Of a stretch of 64,000 nucleotides of DNA, positions 42,041 through 51,118 are shown in pieces. Both the position numbers and the translations under genes were made by a program. The first letter of the stretch is position 1. Each line of letters starts with the position of its first letter. Source of the DNA: Nitrospira sp. (lineage in GTDB: Bacteria > Nitrospirota > Nitrospiria > Nitrospirales > Nitrospiraceae); contig JACOEM010000009.1 in NCBI GenBank assembly GCA_024998565.1, positions 62,001 to 126,000 on the forward strand, given 5' to 3'. The notes below the pieces were generated by a model. The model saw nothing but the letters and a program-made list of their open reading frames with translations. It did not search any database and had not been told where the DNA came from.

Positions 42041-43053
42041 TCGCGCCGCATCAATACATCGAGCGTGAGACCAGCCTGATCAAGACCGAGCGGTTCTGCG
42101 GCGATCGGTGGCTCAATTGGGCGTATCGCGCCCTCTGGGAGGATGCGGGCTGGTTGATGAAGGCCTTAACCTCTCAACGTACGACACAGGTGTTGGGGTT
42201 CTTCAACTATGACCGGCCGTTTACCGCCACCCAGACGGCGGTATCCAGGTGCGCCCGGGCCATGGAGATCGATCTCTCGGAATGCCTCGAGTCTCGCGAT
42301 CGCCTGAATACTCTGCGACGTCTCTTCCAGCGGCGGTTGCGCTACTGGCAGGTACGCCCGATGGACGAGGATCCGCGGGCCATCGTGTCTCCGGCCGATG
42401 CCCGATTGCTCCTCGGGTCGTTCGCCGACGACTCCTCGCTCTTTCTCAAAGGAAAATTCTTCGACTATGACGAACTGCTCGGCATCGACCGGTCCCGATG
42501 GCTGAGCCTGTTTCGGCAGGGGGACTGGGCGATCTTCCGGCTGACCCCGGATAAGTATCATTACAACCACAGTCCGGTATCGGGGCGGGTGCTGGACTGC
42601 TATGACATTTCAGGCCGTTATCATTCCTGCAATCCCGGCCCGGTGGTGGTGGCGGCCACACCGTACTCGAAGAATAAACGTGTGGTGACGATCATCGATA
42701 CGGAGGTGCCGGGCGGGTCGCGCGTGGGGCTGGTGGCCATGATCGAAATCGTGGCGTTGATGATCGGCCACATCGATCAATGCTACTCCGCCGTCGCCTA
42801 TGACGATCCCAGGCCCGTCCAGATCGGGATGATGCTCGAACGAGGGCGTCCGAAAAGTCTCTATCGTCCGGGAAGCTCCACCGACGTGCTGTTATTTGAG
42901 CCGGGCCGGGTGGCGTTCTGCGAAGATCTTGTCCGGAATCGGTTTCGTCCCGGGGTGCAGAGTCGGTTTTCTCAAGGGTTTGGCCGGGCGCTCGTCGAGA
43001 CGGATGTACGGGTGCGCTCCACGATCGGTTGGAAGCGCGAAGGAGCACCCTGA
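42037..43053 (+). CDS. Phosphatidylserine-decarboxylase-like proenzyme
   Basis: This 338-residue protein. PSDs convert phosphatidylserine to phosphatidylethanolamine and self-cleave at a Gly-Ser bond to make a pyruvoyl group. Here FRLTPDKYHYNHSPVSGRVL (catalytic His region), GSRVGLVAMIEIVALMIGHI and the cleavage segment SLYRPGSSTDVLLFEPGRV (the GSST form seen in many non-E. coli PSDs) are all present. An N-terminal ~100-residue extension (RTTQVLGFFNYDRPFTATQT) is longer than in E. coli. No membrane span is obvious. Its start overlaps the preceding stop (ATGA) and its stop overlaps the next start (TGATG). Substrate may be lipid or another carboxylate. Confidence 0.88.
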   Translation: MIAPHQYIERETSLIKTERFCGDRWLNWAYRALWEDAGWLMKALTSQRTTQVLGFFNYDRPFTATQTAVSRCARAMEIDLSECLESRDRLNTLRRLFQRRLRYWQVRPMDEDPRAIVSPADARLLLGSFADDSSLFLKGKFFDYDELLGIDRSRWLSLFRQGDWAIFRLTPDKYHYNHSPVSGRVLDCYDISGRYHSCNPGPVVVAATPYSKNKRVVTIIDTEVPGGSRVGLVAMIEIVALMIGHIDQCYSAVAYDDPRPVQIGMMLERGRPKSLYRPGSSTDVLLFEPGRVAFCEDLVRNRFRPGVQSRFSQGFGRALVETDVRVRSTIGWKREGAP

Positions 43054-44108
43054 TGGCCGTTCAGGATGTGGCTGCCGCCCTGCTCATCGTGCTGTATGCG
43101 GCCTTATTCCTGTGGGCCTTTCGTGTCTTGCCGCGCGAAGGGTGGCAGGTACTTGCGACGGTGCCGCAGGCGCGACGTCCGGACGGACGGTGGACGGGAC
43201 TCAATCTGACCTATTACGGAGCGTTCACCGCCAGTGCCGTCGTGGTGGCCGTGGCGCTGGCGATCGTGCTCCTGGGGAGTGTGGCGGTGCCGCTCGACGC
43301 CATTCTGTGGCTGTCGGTGACGCTGTTGGGCGCTTGCGTGCCGGCGGCCAAAATTCTGGCCCGGCTTATCGAAGGAAAGACCAATACCTTCACCATCGGC
43401 GGCGCGTCCATGTTCGGATTATTTCTTGCGCCGTGGATTGTGGCGGCGCTGAATGCCGGATTCCCGGCGAGGGCGGACAACGTATTACCGGTGGCCGCCG
43501 TGCTGGCGACCGTCGCCATCGCATATGCGTTCGGGGAAGGGACGGGACGTCTGGCTTGCCTGAGCTTCGGCTGTTGTTATGGCGCTCCGCTGACCCGGAG
43601 TCATCCGTGGATTGCCGGATTGTTTGCGCATCACCACACGGTATTTACGGGTGAAACCAGGAAGGCCGCCTATGAAAGCGGCTTGGAGTCGGTCCCGCTG
43701 GTTCCCATTCAAGCGATGACGGCGGCTGTTTCGGTCGCGACGGGTATGGCCGGTCTCTGGCTGTTCTTTCATGGCCGGATGGCGGCGGCATTTTTGTTCA
43801 CCGTCGTGGTCACGCAGATGTGGCGGGTCGGATCGGAATGTTTGCGCGCCGACTATCGGGGCGGGATGAGGGTGTCGTGGTACCAGGTTCTGTCGCTCGC
43901 CGGTATAGCCTACGCTGCGTTCCTGACTTTCTGGCTGGCGGACGTGCCGTCCGTGCCGCCGGACGCGCTACGCGGGATCCGACTCCTGTGGCAACCCGGC
44001 GTGATTTTGTGCCTGCAAGGTCTGTGGCTCGGTATGTTTTTTTTCACCGGCCGAAGTCGGGTCACGACGGCAACACTGTCGATGCATGTTGCGAAGGATC
44101 GGATTTGA
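43053..44108 (+). CDS. Lgt-like (prolipoprotein diacylglyceryl transferase-related) integral membrane protein
   Basis: This 351-residue protein has about eight hydrophobic spans. Residues after the fifth span give YAFGEGTGRLACLSFGCCYG, matching the Lgt core GR-x-GC-x3-GCCYG. The upstream NTFTIGGASMFGLFLAPWIV may stand for the GG-x-x-x-YG segment. Lgt transfers diacylglycerol from phosphatidylglycerol to prelipoprotein Cys at the inner membrane. The lower conservation, the extra length and the operon with PSD argue that this is a specialised paralogue rather than the housekeeping lgt. The ATG overlaps the PSD stop by one base. Confidence 0.82.
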   Translation: MAVQDVAAALLIVLYAALFLWAFRVLPREGWQVLATVPQARRPDGRWTGLNLTYYGAFTASAVVVAVALAIVLLGSVAVPLDAILWLSVTLLGACVPAAKILARLIEGKTNTFTIGGASMFGLFLAPWIVAALNAGFPARADNVLPVAAVLATVAIAYAFGEGTGRLACLSFGCCYGAPLTRSHPWIAGLFAHHHTVFTGETRKAAYESGLESVPLVPIQAMTAAVSVATGMAGLWLFFHGRMAAAFLFTVVVTQMWRVGSECLRADYRGGMRVSWYQVLSLAGIAYAAFLTFWLADVPSVPPDALRGIRLLWQPGVILCLQGLWLGMFFFTGRSRVTTATLSMHVAKDRI

Positions 44109-44842
44109 TTGCCCGGCGACCGTCAGGATCCCGTCTGGTTGCCGTCCTCAGTCTCGCCTGTCTGTCGTTGATTGCTCCCGCGCGAGCGGAGCACGAACCC
44201 CTGCCGCCGGACTATCCCGACTCGCTGGAGCGTCGGCTGGCCGTCCTGCAAGCGAAGATCGCCACACAGGGCGTCAGGCTCGACCGGCTGATCGCAGGGG
44301 CCGAGCTGTACCTGGACATTGCCGATGACCTGTTCGAGGACGACGCGCAGAAGCGTCTGGCCTATGAGGCGGCAGCGGAGATGGCGAGGCGCGCCTTACA
44401 GATGGAGGAACGGAACGCACAGGCCCATTTTCTGTACGCGGCGGCCCGTGGAAGCGCCGAGCGATTGAAAGGCATCGCCAATGCCGGGCTGGTGTTGGGG
44501 GAAATCAAGGAGCATGTCCGCCGGGCGATCGAGCTCGATCCAGGCCATGCGCAGGCGCTGCAAATGATGGGAGGCCTCTATGCGGAGTTGCCCTGGCTGT
44601 TGGGCGGTAGCGAGAAAGAGGCTGAATCGTATCTGCGGCGCGCGATTGCGGCGGACGGACGTTATACCAATGCCCATCTCATCCTGGCCCGACTCCTCAT
44701 CAAACAGGGCCGATCCGGTGAAGCGCGCGCACATCTCGAGGCCGTACTCCATATTGAGCATCCGCACTATCCCTATGCCTGGAAACGCAGATTCCGGCCG
44801 GAAGCGGAACGATTGCTTAAGTCGCTTCCCTCTCCCGATTGA
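44105..44842 (+). CDS. Periplasmic TPR-repeat protein (TatT-like)
   Basis: This 245-residue protein starts at a TTG at 44105 overlapping the previous stop (TTGA). Signal peptide SRLVAVLSLACLSLIAPARA. It is helical throughout: LYLDIADDLFEDDAQKRLAY, MARRALQMEERNAQAHFLYA, IKEHVRRAIELDPGHAQALQ MMGGLYAEL, LLGGSEKEAESYLRRAIAAD, AHLILARLLIKQGRSGEARA, giving TPR-type pairs. The ELPWLLGGSEKEAESYLRRA block resembles TRAP-associated TatT proteins. It is the last gene of the four; a 6-bp stem GACCGC-CGG-GCGGTC (44841-44855) just after it may be a weak terminator. Confidence 0.85.
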   Translation: MIARRPSGSRLVAVLSLACLSLIAPARAEHEPLPPDYPDSLERRLAVLQAKIATQGVRLDRLIAGAELYLDIADDLFEDDAQKRLAYEAAAEMARRALQMEERNAQAHFLYAAARGSAERLKGIANAGLVLGEIKEHVRRAIELDPGHAQALQMMGGLYAELPWLLGGSEKEAESYLRRAIAADGRYTNAHLILARLLIKQGRSGEARAHLEAVLHIEHPHYPYAWKRRFRPEAERLLKSLPSPD

Positions 44843-44918
44843 CCGCCGGGCGGTCGGTTCGCATGATGGCCTTGTCGTCGAGTGAGGGGGCGCAGTGCCT
44901 CACGAACGGCAGCGCTGG

Positions 44919-46526
44919 TTATGAGAGATGTCGAAACATCCAATACAGAGATCCGGCCAGTACGATGGACGCCGGGAGGGTCAGAACCCATGCCAGTGCG
45001 AGATGCCGGACTGTCTGCCACTGCAAGCCCGACCGATTGGCCGCCATGGTTCCCGCCACGCCGGAGGACAGCACTTGTGTCGTGCTGACCGGAAGCCCGA
45101 ATAGGTCCGCTGCGCCGATCGTCGTCATCGCGACCAATTCCGCGCTGGCGCCCTGACCGTAGGAAAGGTGCGTTTTTCCGATTTTCTCCCCGACCGTCAC
45201 CACAATACGTTTCCAGCCGATCATGGTGCCCAGCCCCAGCGCGATGGCCACAGCAGCTTTGACCCACACCGGGATGTATTTGGTGGCGTTGTCCAACATG
45301 GATCTATAGTGGAGCAGGACGTCTCGATCCGATCTTGAAAAGGCCGGTTCGTGAGTGTTGTTCATCCAACGCAGGGATTCCCCCAGCAGGTACATGTCGT
45401 TCCGCACGTTGGAGGTGTGTTCCGTCGGTATCTGGGCGACGGTCGCGTAGGAGGCAATCTGTGTGCGAACCATGCCGCTCAGCGCGCGAAGGGCCGGCAA
45501 GGTGTCCGGGCGAACCTCGTGGGTGCGGAGGTACTCTGCCACCGTGCGCCGCGGGTCCACCGGGGTGAGAGCCGTCTTGCCGTACCGTTGGAAAATAGCT
45601 TCCGATTTGGTCGACGCTTCCACGAAGGCAGGTGTGTACGAAATGTCCACGGTGCGATTGAGCGCATAGACCGTCGGCACGGTACCGATGAGGATCAGCA
45701 TGATCAGGCCCATGCCCTTTTGCCCGTCGTTGGACCCATGGGCAAAGCTGACACCCGTACAGGTGAGAATGAGCAGACCCCGTATCCACAGGGGCGGTGG
45801 TGTCTTGCCGCGCGGCGGTTTGTACAACTTCTCGACGGGGACGGCCTTCATGGCGATCAACAGCAGAAACGCAGCGGCGGAGAAACCGATCAGCGGAGAA
45901 AGCAAGAGGGACTTGCCGACGCTGAGGGCCTGTGTCCAATCGACGCCGCTGGTATTCGTGCCGCCGGCTGCCATCAGCTGGTTGGTGAAGCCGACGCCGA
46001 TCACGGAGCCGATCAGCGCATGCGAACTGGAAGAAGGCAGACCCAGATACCAGGTCCCCAGGTTCCAGAGAATGGCGGCGATCAGCAGCGCAAACACCAT
46101 GGCGAATCCGGCTCCGGCGCTCACTTGGAGAATCAACTCGACCGGCAGCAGGGCGACGATTCCGAACGCAACGGCTCCGGATGCAAGCATGACGCCGATA
46201 AAGTTCCACAGACCGGACCAGGCCACGGCGAGATGCGGCGGCATGGAATGCGTATAGATGACGGTCGCGACGGCGTTCGCCGTGTCATGAAACCCGTTGA
46301 CGAATTCGAAGCCGAGTGCGATCAGCAGGGCAAATCCGAGCAGGATAAACGGCCAGACTGAAGAGGCGCGAACATCGGAGAGGTCCGAGGTCAACTCACC
46401 GGCGACGTAAATTCCGCCGAGCGTGAGCAGGATCAGAATGAGGAAGAGGCCGATTTGTGAAGTCCCTCCTTCGAGAGTGATCTCGAAGGAATCGACAGCG
46501 GCGGTTTCGATGGGAGGCGGTGTCAT
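44919..46526 (-). CDS. pitA: Low-affinity inorganic phosphate transporter (PiT family)
   Basis: This 535-residue inner-membrane protein has about ten spans and both PiT signature repeats: GFEFVNGFHDTANAVATVIY and GVSFAHGSNDGQKGMGLIML. Also seen are LPSSSSHALIGSVIGVGFTN, GLPVSTTQVLSSGVAGTMAA and WKRIVVTVGEKIGKTHLSYG. It imports phosphate (often as metal-phosphate) with protons. A ~170-residue hydrophilic insert between the repeats (NRTVDISYTPAFVEASTKSE to NTHEPAFSRSDRDVLLHYRS) is typical of the larger PiT proteins. The long opposite-strand frames over this gene are shadows. Confidence 0.96.
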   Translation of the reverse strand: MTPPPIETAAVDSFEITLEGGTSQIGLFLILILLTLGGIYVAGELTSDLSDVRASSVWPFILLGFALLIALGFEFVNGFHDTANAVATVIYTHSMPPHLAVAWSGLWNFIGVMLASGAVAFGIVALLPVELILQVSAGAGFAMVFALLIAAILWNLGTWYLGLPSSSSHALIGSVIGVGFTNQLMAAGGTNTSGVDWTQALSVGKSLLLSPLIGFSAAAFLLLIAMKAVPVEKLYKPPRGKTPPPLWIRGLLILTCTGVSFAHGSNDGQKGMGLIMLILIGTVPTVYALNRTVDISYTPAFVEASTKSEAIFQRYGKTALTPVDPRRTVAEYLRTHEVRPDTLPALRALSGMVRTQIASYATVAQIPTEHTSNVRNDMYLLGESLRWMNNTHEPAFSRSDRDVLLHYRSMLDNATKYIPVWVKAAVAIALGLGTMIGWKRIVVTVGEKIGKTHLSYGQGASAELVAMTTIGAADLFGLPVSTTQVLSSGVAGTMAANRSGLQWQTVRHLALAWVLTLPASIVLAGSLYWMFRHLS

Positions 46527-46702
46527 TCAGGGTTCCTTTCTGCGGAGAGCCGATGCCGAACCGTTAACGGCCTGAGAGTCTGGCAGGATGTCGTTACACG
46601 TCGCTGTGAGCCGGATTAAGATCGGGTTAACTGTGGAAGACGGACGCTCGCCTCCGGGCAGGGGTTTGTTCTATCATCCGACGGGAGAAAGCCGGAGGGA
46701 CG

Positions 46703-47491
46703 ATGGACGCGAAGCACATGAGGCTGGGTGTTCTGATCGGTGCGATCATGCTGGTTGGCTGGGCGACCGGCTGTGGCAGTTCGGCGAAACTCATGTCCGG
46801 GCTCAGTATCGAGGAGTTGAAGCCGGTGCCGGGCATCCTGCCCAGCGCGAGGTTGATCAAGGGCACCATCAGCAGTTTCTCCGGCGATCGGGTGGAGGTC
46901 GAGACCGGGGAACGGGCTCCGCGCTACCTGTCACTCGAAGCCGGCGGGGACGAGGGGCGTGGACTGCAGCCGGGTGGGGCTGTGGAGATCATGGTCAACG
47001 ATCGCGACGAGATTGTGGCCTATCAGCGACCTGCCGACCAGCCGCCGACGAAAGTCTTCCGCGGCTCGCTGGGGAGATCGTTCAACCCTCAGAAGGAACG
47101 AGTGACGATTCGCCTCGATACGGGGCGGGATGTGGGGTTCTATGCGCGCACGGTCGCCATGGAGAAACTCGCGGCGCTTGAGGTCGGCGAGACGGCGGAC
47201 TTTGCCGTGGATCGAGCGTATCTTCTCGTCGATGTGTTTTCGTTGGGCAAGCCCCGCGAACTGGCGTTTGAGTCTTCGTCACGCGCGCCGCACCATCGCC
47301 TGGAGGGCGCATTCGTGACGATCGGTGACGGACGGATGCGTCTCAGGATGAAGATCGATGACATTCAATCCTTTCCCGTGCGGCCGTTGCTGCAGCCGGC
47401 GATTGAACAGCTCGCTCCCAACGAGTTGGTATCGGTCTATCTCGACGCGCAGGGGCAGGTGATCGATATGGTCAGAGCGCCCCGGCGTTGA
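46703..47491 (+). CDS. Hypothetical lipoprotein
   Basis: This 262-residue protein starts at the ATG at 46703 with GGAGGG upstream. Lipoprotein signal LIGAIMLVGWATGC with Cys24. The rest is beta-rich: LIKGTISSFSGDRVEVETGE, LQPGGAVEIMVNDRDEIVAY, KVFRGSLGRSFNPQKERVTI, DVGFYARTVAMEKLAALEVG, IEQLAPNELVSVYLDAQGQV. Repeated small beta units resemble OB- or SH3-like domains. No family is recognised. It is convergent with the SDR gene, six bases from its end. Confidence 0.75.
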   Translation: MDAKHMRLGVLIGAIMLVGWATGCGSSAKLMSGLSIEELKPVPGILPSARLIKGTISSFSGDRVEVETGERAPRYLSLEAGGDEGRGLQPGGAVEIMVNDRDEIVAYQRPADQPPTKVFRGSLGRSFNPQKERVTIRLDTGRDVGFYARTVAMEKLAALEVGETADFAVDRAYLLVDVFSLGKPRELAFESSSRAPHHRLEGAFVTIGDGRMRLRMKIDDIQSFPVRPLLQPAIEQLAPNELVSVYLDAQGQVIDMVRAPRR

Positions 47492-47497
47492 ACAACG

Positions 47498-48382
47498 TCA
47501 GCGGCGGGAAGGAAGCTTCACGATCCGGGTGATCAGCCAGTCATTCAGGCGATCCGGCAGGAGCAGGGCCAGGTAGGCACGGATGGCGGCGTCCGAGCCG
47601 ACGAGATAGCGTGTTTTCGGCCACCTCGAACGCAAGGCATGCGCCACGGCTTCGGCCACGACGCTCGCCGGTTGTGCCTGTTCGCCGGCCGCAGTGGCCG
47701 CGTCTTTGATGCGAGTGAAGCCTTCCTGGTACATGCCCTTGAGGTCCTGTCCCCAGGCTGCGTCCCAGGCATCGACTTCTCTTCTGGTCTTTTTCCAAAT
47801 AGGCGTGGCGATGGCGCCGGGGGCGATGAGTGCGACGCGGATGCCCCAGGGTTGGAGTTCCAGGCGCAAGGCATCGGTGATCGCTTCCAGCGCATGTTTC
47901 GATGCGGCGTAGGGGGCCATGAACGGCATGGAGGCCCGTCCCGCGATGGAGCCCATATTGATGATGCGTCCTCGCCCGGTGCGGATCAATGGGAGGAACG
48001 TTTGCGTGACTGCGATGAGTCCGAACACGTTGACTTCAAATTGCCGCCGCCAGTCGGCGAGGGGCAGGAGTTCGATCGGCCCCGCGACGCCGATCCCGGC
48101 ATTGTTTACCAGACCGGCGAGGCCGCGTTCCCCCACCATGGCTGCGACGGTGTGACTGGCTGCCGAGATCGAGGCGGCATCGGTGACATCGAGGCGGATC
48201 GGCATGAGGCGCGGTCCGGCCTGTTGCTGGAGCCGTTCACCGTCGGCTGGATTTCGAACGCCCGCGAAGACGCGATAGCCCAGCTTGTCGAGCGCCAACG
48301 CGCACGCGGCCCCGATGCCGGTCGAGGCACCGGTGATGACGACGGAGTCGGATTGCGGCGATTGTGAAAACCAATTCAGCAT
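47498..48382 (-). CDS. Classical short-chain dehydrogenase/reductase
   Basis: This 294-residue protein: cofactor motif VVITGASTGIGAACALALDK, GLVNNAGIGVAGP, INMGSIAGRASMPFMAPYAA SKHALEAI with Ser and the YxxxK pair, then IRVALIAPGAIATP. All classic SDR residues are intact, unlike the SDR at 20896. It uses NAD(P)H on an unknown alcohol or ketone; the 11-beta-HSD-like C-terminal extension is long. The start is the ATG at 48382 (MLNWFSQSPQ); an upstream Met at 48421 would overlap the region before the divergent lipoprotein gene. Confidence 0.95.
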   Translation of the reverse strand: MLNWFSQSPQSDSVVITGASTGIGAACALALDKLGYRVFAGVRNPADGERLQQQAGPRLMPIRLDVTDAASISAASHTVAAMVGERGLAGLVNNAGIGVAGPIELLPLADWRRQFEVNVFGLIAVTQTFLPLIRTGRGRIINMGSIAGRASMPFMAPYAASKHALEAITDALRLELQPWGIRVALIAPGAIATPIWKKTRREVDAWDAAWGQDLKGMYQEGFTRIKDAATAAGEQAQPASVVAEAVAHALRSRWPKTRYLVGSDAAIRAYLALLLPDRLNDWLITRIVKLPSRR

Positions 48383-48533
48383 ATCGAGGCGGTTCTTCCC
48401 GCCGGTCGCGTACCCTATCATAATTTACGGCGCGACCCTACTCTCGGTTTCATCCGGCGGGGATGACGAACAAGCATGGCCGCAGGGCGGAGGTCGCCTG
48501 AGTGGCGGTCGGGGTTTCGTCCAAGGAGGACAT

Positions 48534-49928
48534 ATGCGAGGACCAATGTGGAGAGCCGCAACGTTGGTGGTGCTCGTGCTGGGTACGGCCGGCTGTGCCG
48601 ATTCACTGAGCGGCATGTCGGGGGACGTGAAGGGGACCGGGCGGACCGTTACCGTTCAGCCTCGTGAAATTGATGAGGTGCTGTACAACCCCGGAATGGG
48701 ATTTGCCGATTTTCATTTCGGGTTCGGACAGCCGCCGGCACCGGAAGAGTATCCCCATACGACCGTCGCCTATTTTCGGTGGCCCTGGGCAGAGCTTGAA
48801 CCGAAGGAAGGTCAGTATAACTTTGCCCTCGTGGATGGTGTGATCGCGCAGGCCAAGGCGAAGGGAGAGACGCTCGCCATCCGCATCGTGTCCGAATACA
48901 AAACCGGTTCGCCGCAATGGTTGTTGGACAAGGGGGTCGGGAGTGTGAAGGAGTCCGACGGAATTTTCCCCGACTACAACCATCCCGTTTTTCTTGACTA
49001 CCATGAGCGGCTGATCCGCGCGTTTGGTGAGCGGTACGGCCGCTCCGTCGATATCGACCATGTCGACATCGGGTCCATCGGATGTTGGGGCGAGTGGAAT
49101 ACGGTGTGTTGCGAAGGTGTGGAAGCCCAGTGCAAGGCGTTCTTTCCGACCGAAGACAATCAGATCGCCATCACGGACTGGTACTTGAAATATTTCGCAG
49201 GCACTCCGCTGGTGATGCTCCACGGCGGACAACTGAAGTATGCGGCCTCGCAGGGCGCCGGTTGGCGAGGGGATTGTTTCGGCGACTACGGCTATTTCAG
49301 TCCTGACTGGAATCATATGGAGCATGCCTATCCTCCGGTACTCGAAGAGGCGGTCATTGCGAATGCCTGGAAGCGTGGGCCGGTTCAGATGGAAGTCTGC
49401 GGCTACATACACGAGTGGTACGAACGGGGATTCGATCTCGACCGTATTCTGAATCAGGGCTTGGAGTGGCATGTCTCGGTGCTGAACGCGAAATCGAAGC
49501 CGGTGCCTGCCGCCTGGCGAGCGCGGTTCAATGAATTTTTGAAAAGGATCGGGTATCGCTTCGTCTTGCGCGAACTGACACATTCAGCGGAGAGTCGTTC
49601 CGGCGGGCCGCTCGTCCTTCAGTCGCGTTGGGAAAATAAGGGGGTGGCGCCGATGTACCACGCCTGGCCGCTGGCCTATCGGCTGCGATCGAGCTCGGAT
49701 CAGGTCGTGGCGCAGTGGACCAGTCCTGCCGATCTGAAGCAATGGCTGCCGGGACCTGCGCCCCGGATAGAGGATACGGTGGTGGTGCCGGAGACCGTGC
49801 CCGCCGGTTCCTACGTTCTGGATGTGGCGATTCTCTCTGAAGATGCGCGGGCCGCCCATGTCGAGTTGGCGATCGAGGGGAAACGAGCGGACAAGTGGTA
49901 TGCGCTGTCGCGCGTGGAGATTCGTTGA
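48534..49928 (+). CDS. DUF4832-type glycoside-hydrolase-like lipoprotein
   Basis: This 464-residue protein starts at the ATG at 48534, with AAGGAGG five bases upstream. Lipoprotein signal TLVVLVLGTAGC with Cys19. A TIM-barrel-like domain follows: EIDEVLYNPGMGFADFHFGF, YFRWPWAELEPKEGQYNFAL, HVDIGSIGCWGEWN and YWHV-type strands GLEWHVSVLNAKS. The C-terminal ~110 residues (YRFVLRELTHSAESRSGGPL to YVLDVAILSEDARAAHVELA) form the DUF4832 beta-sandwich. Related proteins are glycoside-hydrolase-like envelope proteins of unknown substrate. It is divergent from the SDR gene. Confidence 0.88.
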   Translation: MRGPMWRAATLVVLVLGTAGCADSLSGMSGDVKGTGRTVTVQPREIDEVLYNPGMGFADFHFGFGQPPAPEEYPHTTVAYFRWPWAELEPKEGQYNFALVDGVIAQAKAKGETLAIRIVSEYKTGSPQWLLDKGVGSVKESDGIFPDYNHPVFLDYHERLIRAFGERYGRSVDIDHVDIGSIGCWGEWNTVCCEGVEAQCKAFFPTEDNQIAITDWYLKYFAGTPLVMLHGGQLKYAASQGAGWRGDCFGDYGYFSPDWNHMEHAYPPVLEEAVIANAWKRGPVQMEVCGYIHEWYERGFDLDRILNQGLEWHVSVLNAKSKPVPAAWRARFNEFLKRIGYRFVLRELTHSAESRSGGPLVLQSRWENKGVAPMYHAWPLAYRLRSSSDQVVAQWTSPADLKQWLPGPAPRIEDTVVVPETVPAGSYVLDVAILSEDARAAHVELAIEGKRADKWYALSRVEIR

Positions 49929-50003
49929 CTGTTCGGTGTGGTGCAGGTCTCCTGGGCCGGTGTCGGCGCCATGAGAGGCGGATCGTTGCGGCGAGAGGGG
50001 GCG

Positions 50004-50927
50004 TTACGCGACCAGTTCCTGCGCGACGGTCCCCAGTTGAAGCACCGTGAACACCTGGTTGCCGTTCCCGCGATACTCGATCTGATCGAAGCTGACCTTG
50101 TTGGCCATGGCGATCCCGCGGCCATGGGTGTCGAAGGCTCGCTCGGGGTCGAAGGTCAAATACTTCCGCCATTCGAATCCCTTGCCTTGATCGGTGATGT
50201 GCAGGGAGAGTTTGTCCGGGTGGCGGACAAACTGTGCCGTGGCCTCGCGGGACGAGTAGACGGGATCGCTCAGTCGTCGCTCGATTTCACTATCCAGCTG
50301 CTCCTCTTCGATGAGGCGGGATTTTTCCTTGTAGCCGATATTCAAGTTGCCGTGTTCGATCGCGTTCAAGGTGAGTTCGAGGATGCCGGTGACCACCCGG
50401 TTCGCATCGGGATAGGCATGCGCGAGGAGCATCGCCAGGTTTTTCGCCTCTTCAGGCGTTTTGAACCGGAACGTCCCTGAGTCGAGCTGGCGCATGGTGG
50501 TGGTGGTCCGGCGCAGGTCCTGTCGTACTTCCAGGTAGCTGATGTGATCGCGGACTGCCGCATCGACGATGGCTTGCAGGGTCGCTTTTTCGAACGGCTT
50601 TGCCAGGTAATAGTAGGCCCCTGCCTGGAGTCCTTCCAGGGTCTGCTGATGTGTGGAGGCGGCCGTTTGCATGATGACGGGGATCTGGCTCAGTACAGGA
50701 TGTTGCTTCATCTTGCGGAGGACTTCCATGCCGTCCATTTCCGGCATGATGCGATCGAGCAGCACGGCATGGAACCGATCCGGTTGTGCTTCGAGCATTT
50801 CCCAGGCCTGGAGGCCGCCTTGCGCCGTGGTGCAACGATAGTCAGGCTGGGGAAGGAACTCGAGCAGGATCTTGAGGTTCAGGGGCGAATCATCGACGAG
50901 CAATAACTGTGTTTGCGGGAACAGCAT
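50004..50927 (-). CDS. Response regulator with HATPase (anti-sigma-like kinase) output domain
   Basis: This 307-residue protein: receiver domain TQLLLVDDSPLNLKILLEFL with phospho-acceptor Asp in AVLLDRIMPEMDGMEVLRKM and Lys in YYYLAKPFEKATLQ, then a linker helix, then a HATPase_c_2-type module (LAHAYPDANRVVTGILELTL NAIEHGNLNIGYKEK, LSLHITDQGKGFEWRKYLTF, RGIAMANKVSFDQIEYRGNG). This REC-HATPase form resembles RsbW/RsbU-pathway regulators that act on anti-sigma factors or phosphatases. ATG at 50927 has GGAGG eleven bases upstream; GTG at 50939 is a weaker option. Confidence 0.9.
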   Translation of the reverse strand: MLFPQTQLLLVDDSPLNLKILLEFLPQPDYRCTTAQGGLQAWEMLEAQPDRFHAVLLDRIMPEMDGMEVLRKMKQHPVLSQIPVIMQTAASTHQQTLEGLQAGAYYYLAKPFEKATLQAIVDAAVRDHISYLEVRQDLRRTTTTMRQLDSGTFRFKTPEEAKNLAMLLAHAYPDANRVVTGILELTLNAIEHGNLNIGYKEKSRLIEEEQLDSEIERRLSDPVYSSREATAQFVRHPDKLSLHITDQGKGFEWRKYLTFDPERAFDTHGRGIAMANKVSFDQIEYRGNGNQVFTVLQLGTVAQELVA

Positions 50928-51073
50928 GATATGTGGCACCTCCGGTTGCCGGCCAGGCCGTCGGGGTATCGGGCATAGACTCTAGGCCTCGCATCGGAAT
51001 GCAAGGCACTGATACCCCTATCGGAAGTGGATGAAGAATACTTAAGTGATGGCTGAAAGAAGGGGAAATAGAA

Positions 51074-51106
51074 GGACTCGCCGGGGGCTGAGCCCCGGCA
51101 GAGTCC
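51074..51106 (-). terminator. Rho-independent-type terminator after the FKBP gene
   Basis: GGACTC...GAGTCC with GCCGGGG paired to CCCCGGC gives a stem of about 13 pairs around a small loop (51074-51106). On the minus strand it is followed by TTCTATTTCCCCTTCTTTC, a pyrimidine-rich tract, so it ends transcription of the gene at 51119-51796. Confidence 0.75.
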
Positions 51107-51118
51107 TTTCGAAAGGGG

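Noticed and set aside
45351-46361. A 336-codon open frame on the plus strand within 44919-46526
   Set aside because: It lies opposite the PiT transporter gene, which has full family signatures. The plus-strand frame has no domain, signal or ribosome site.
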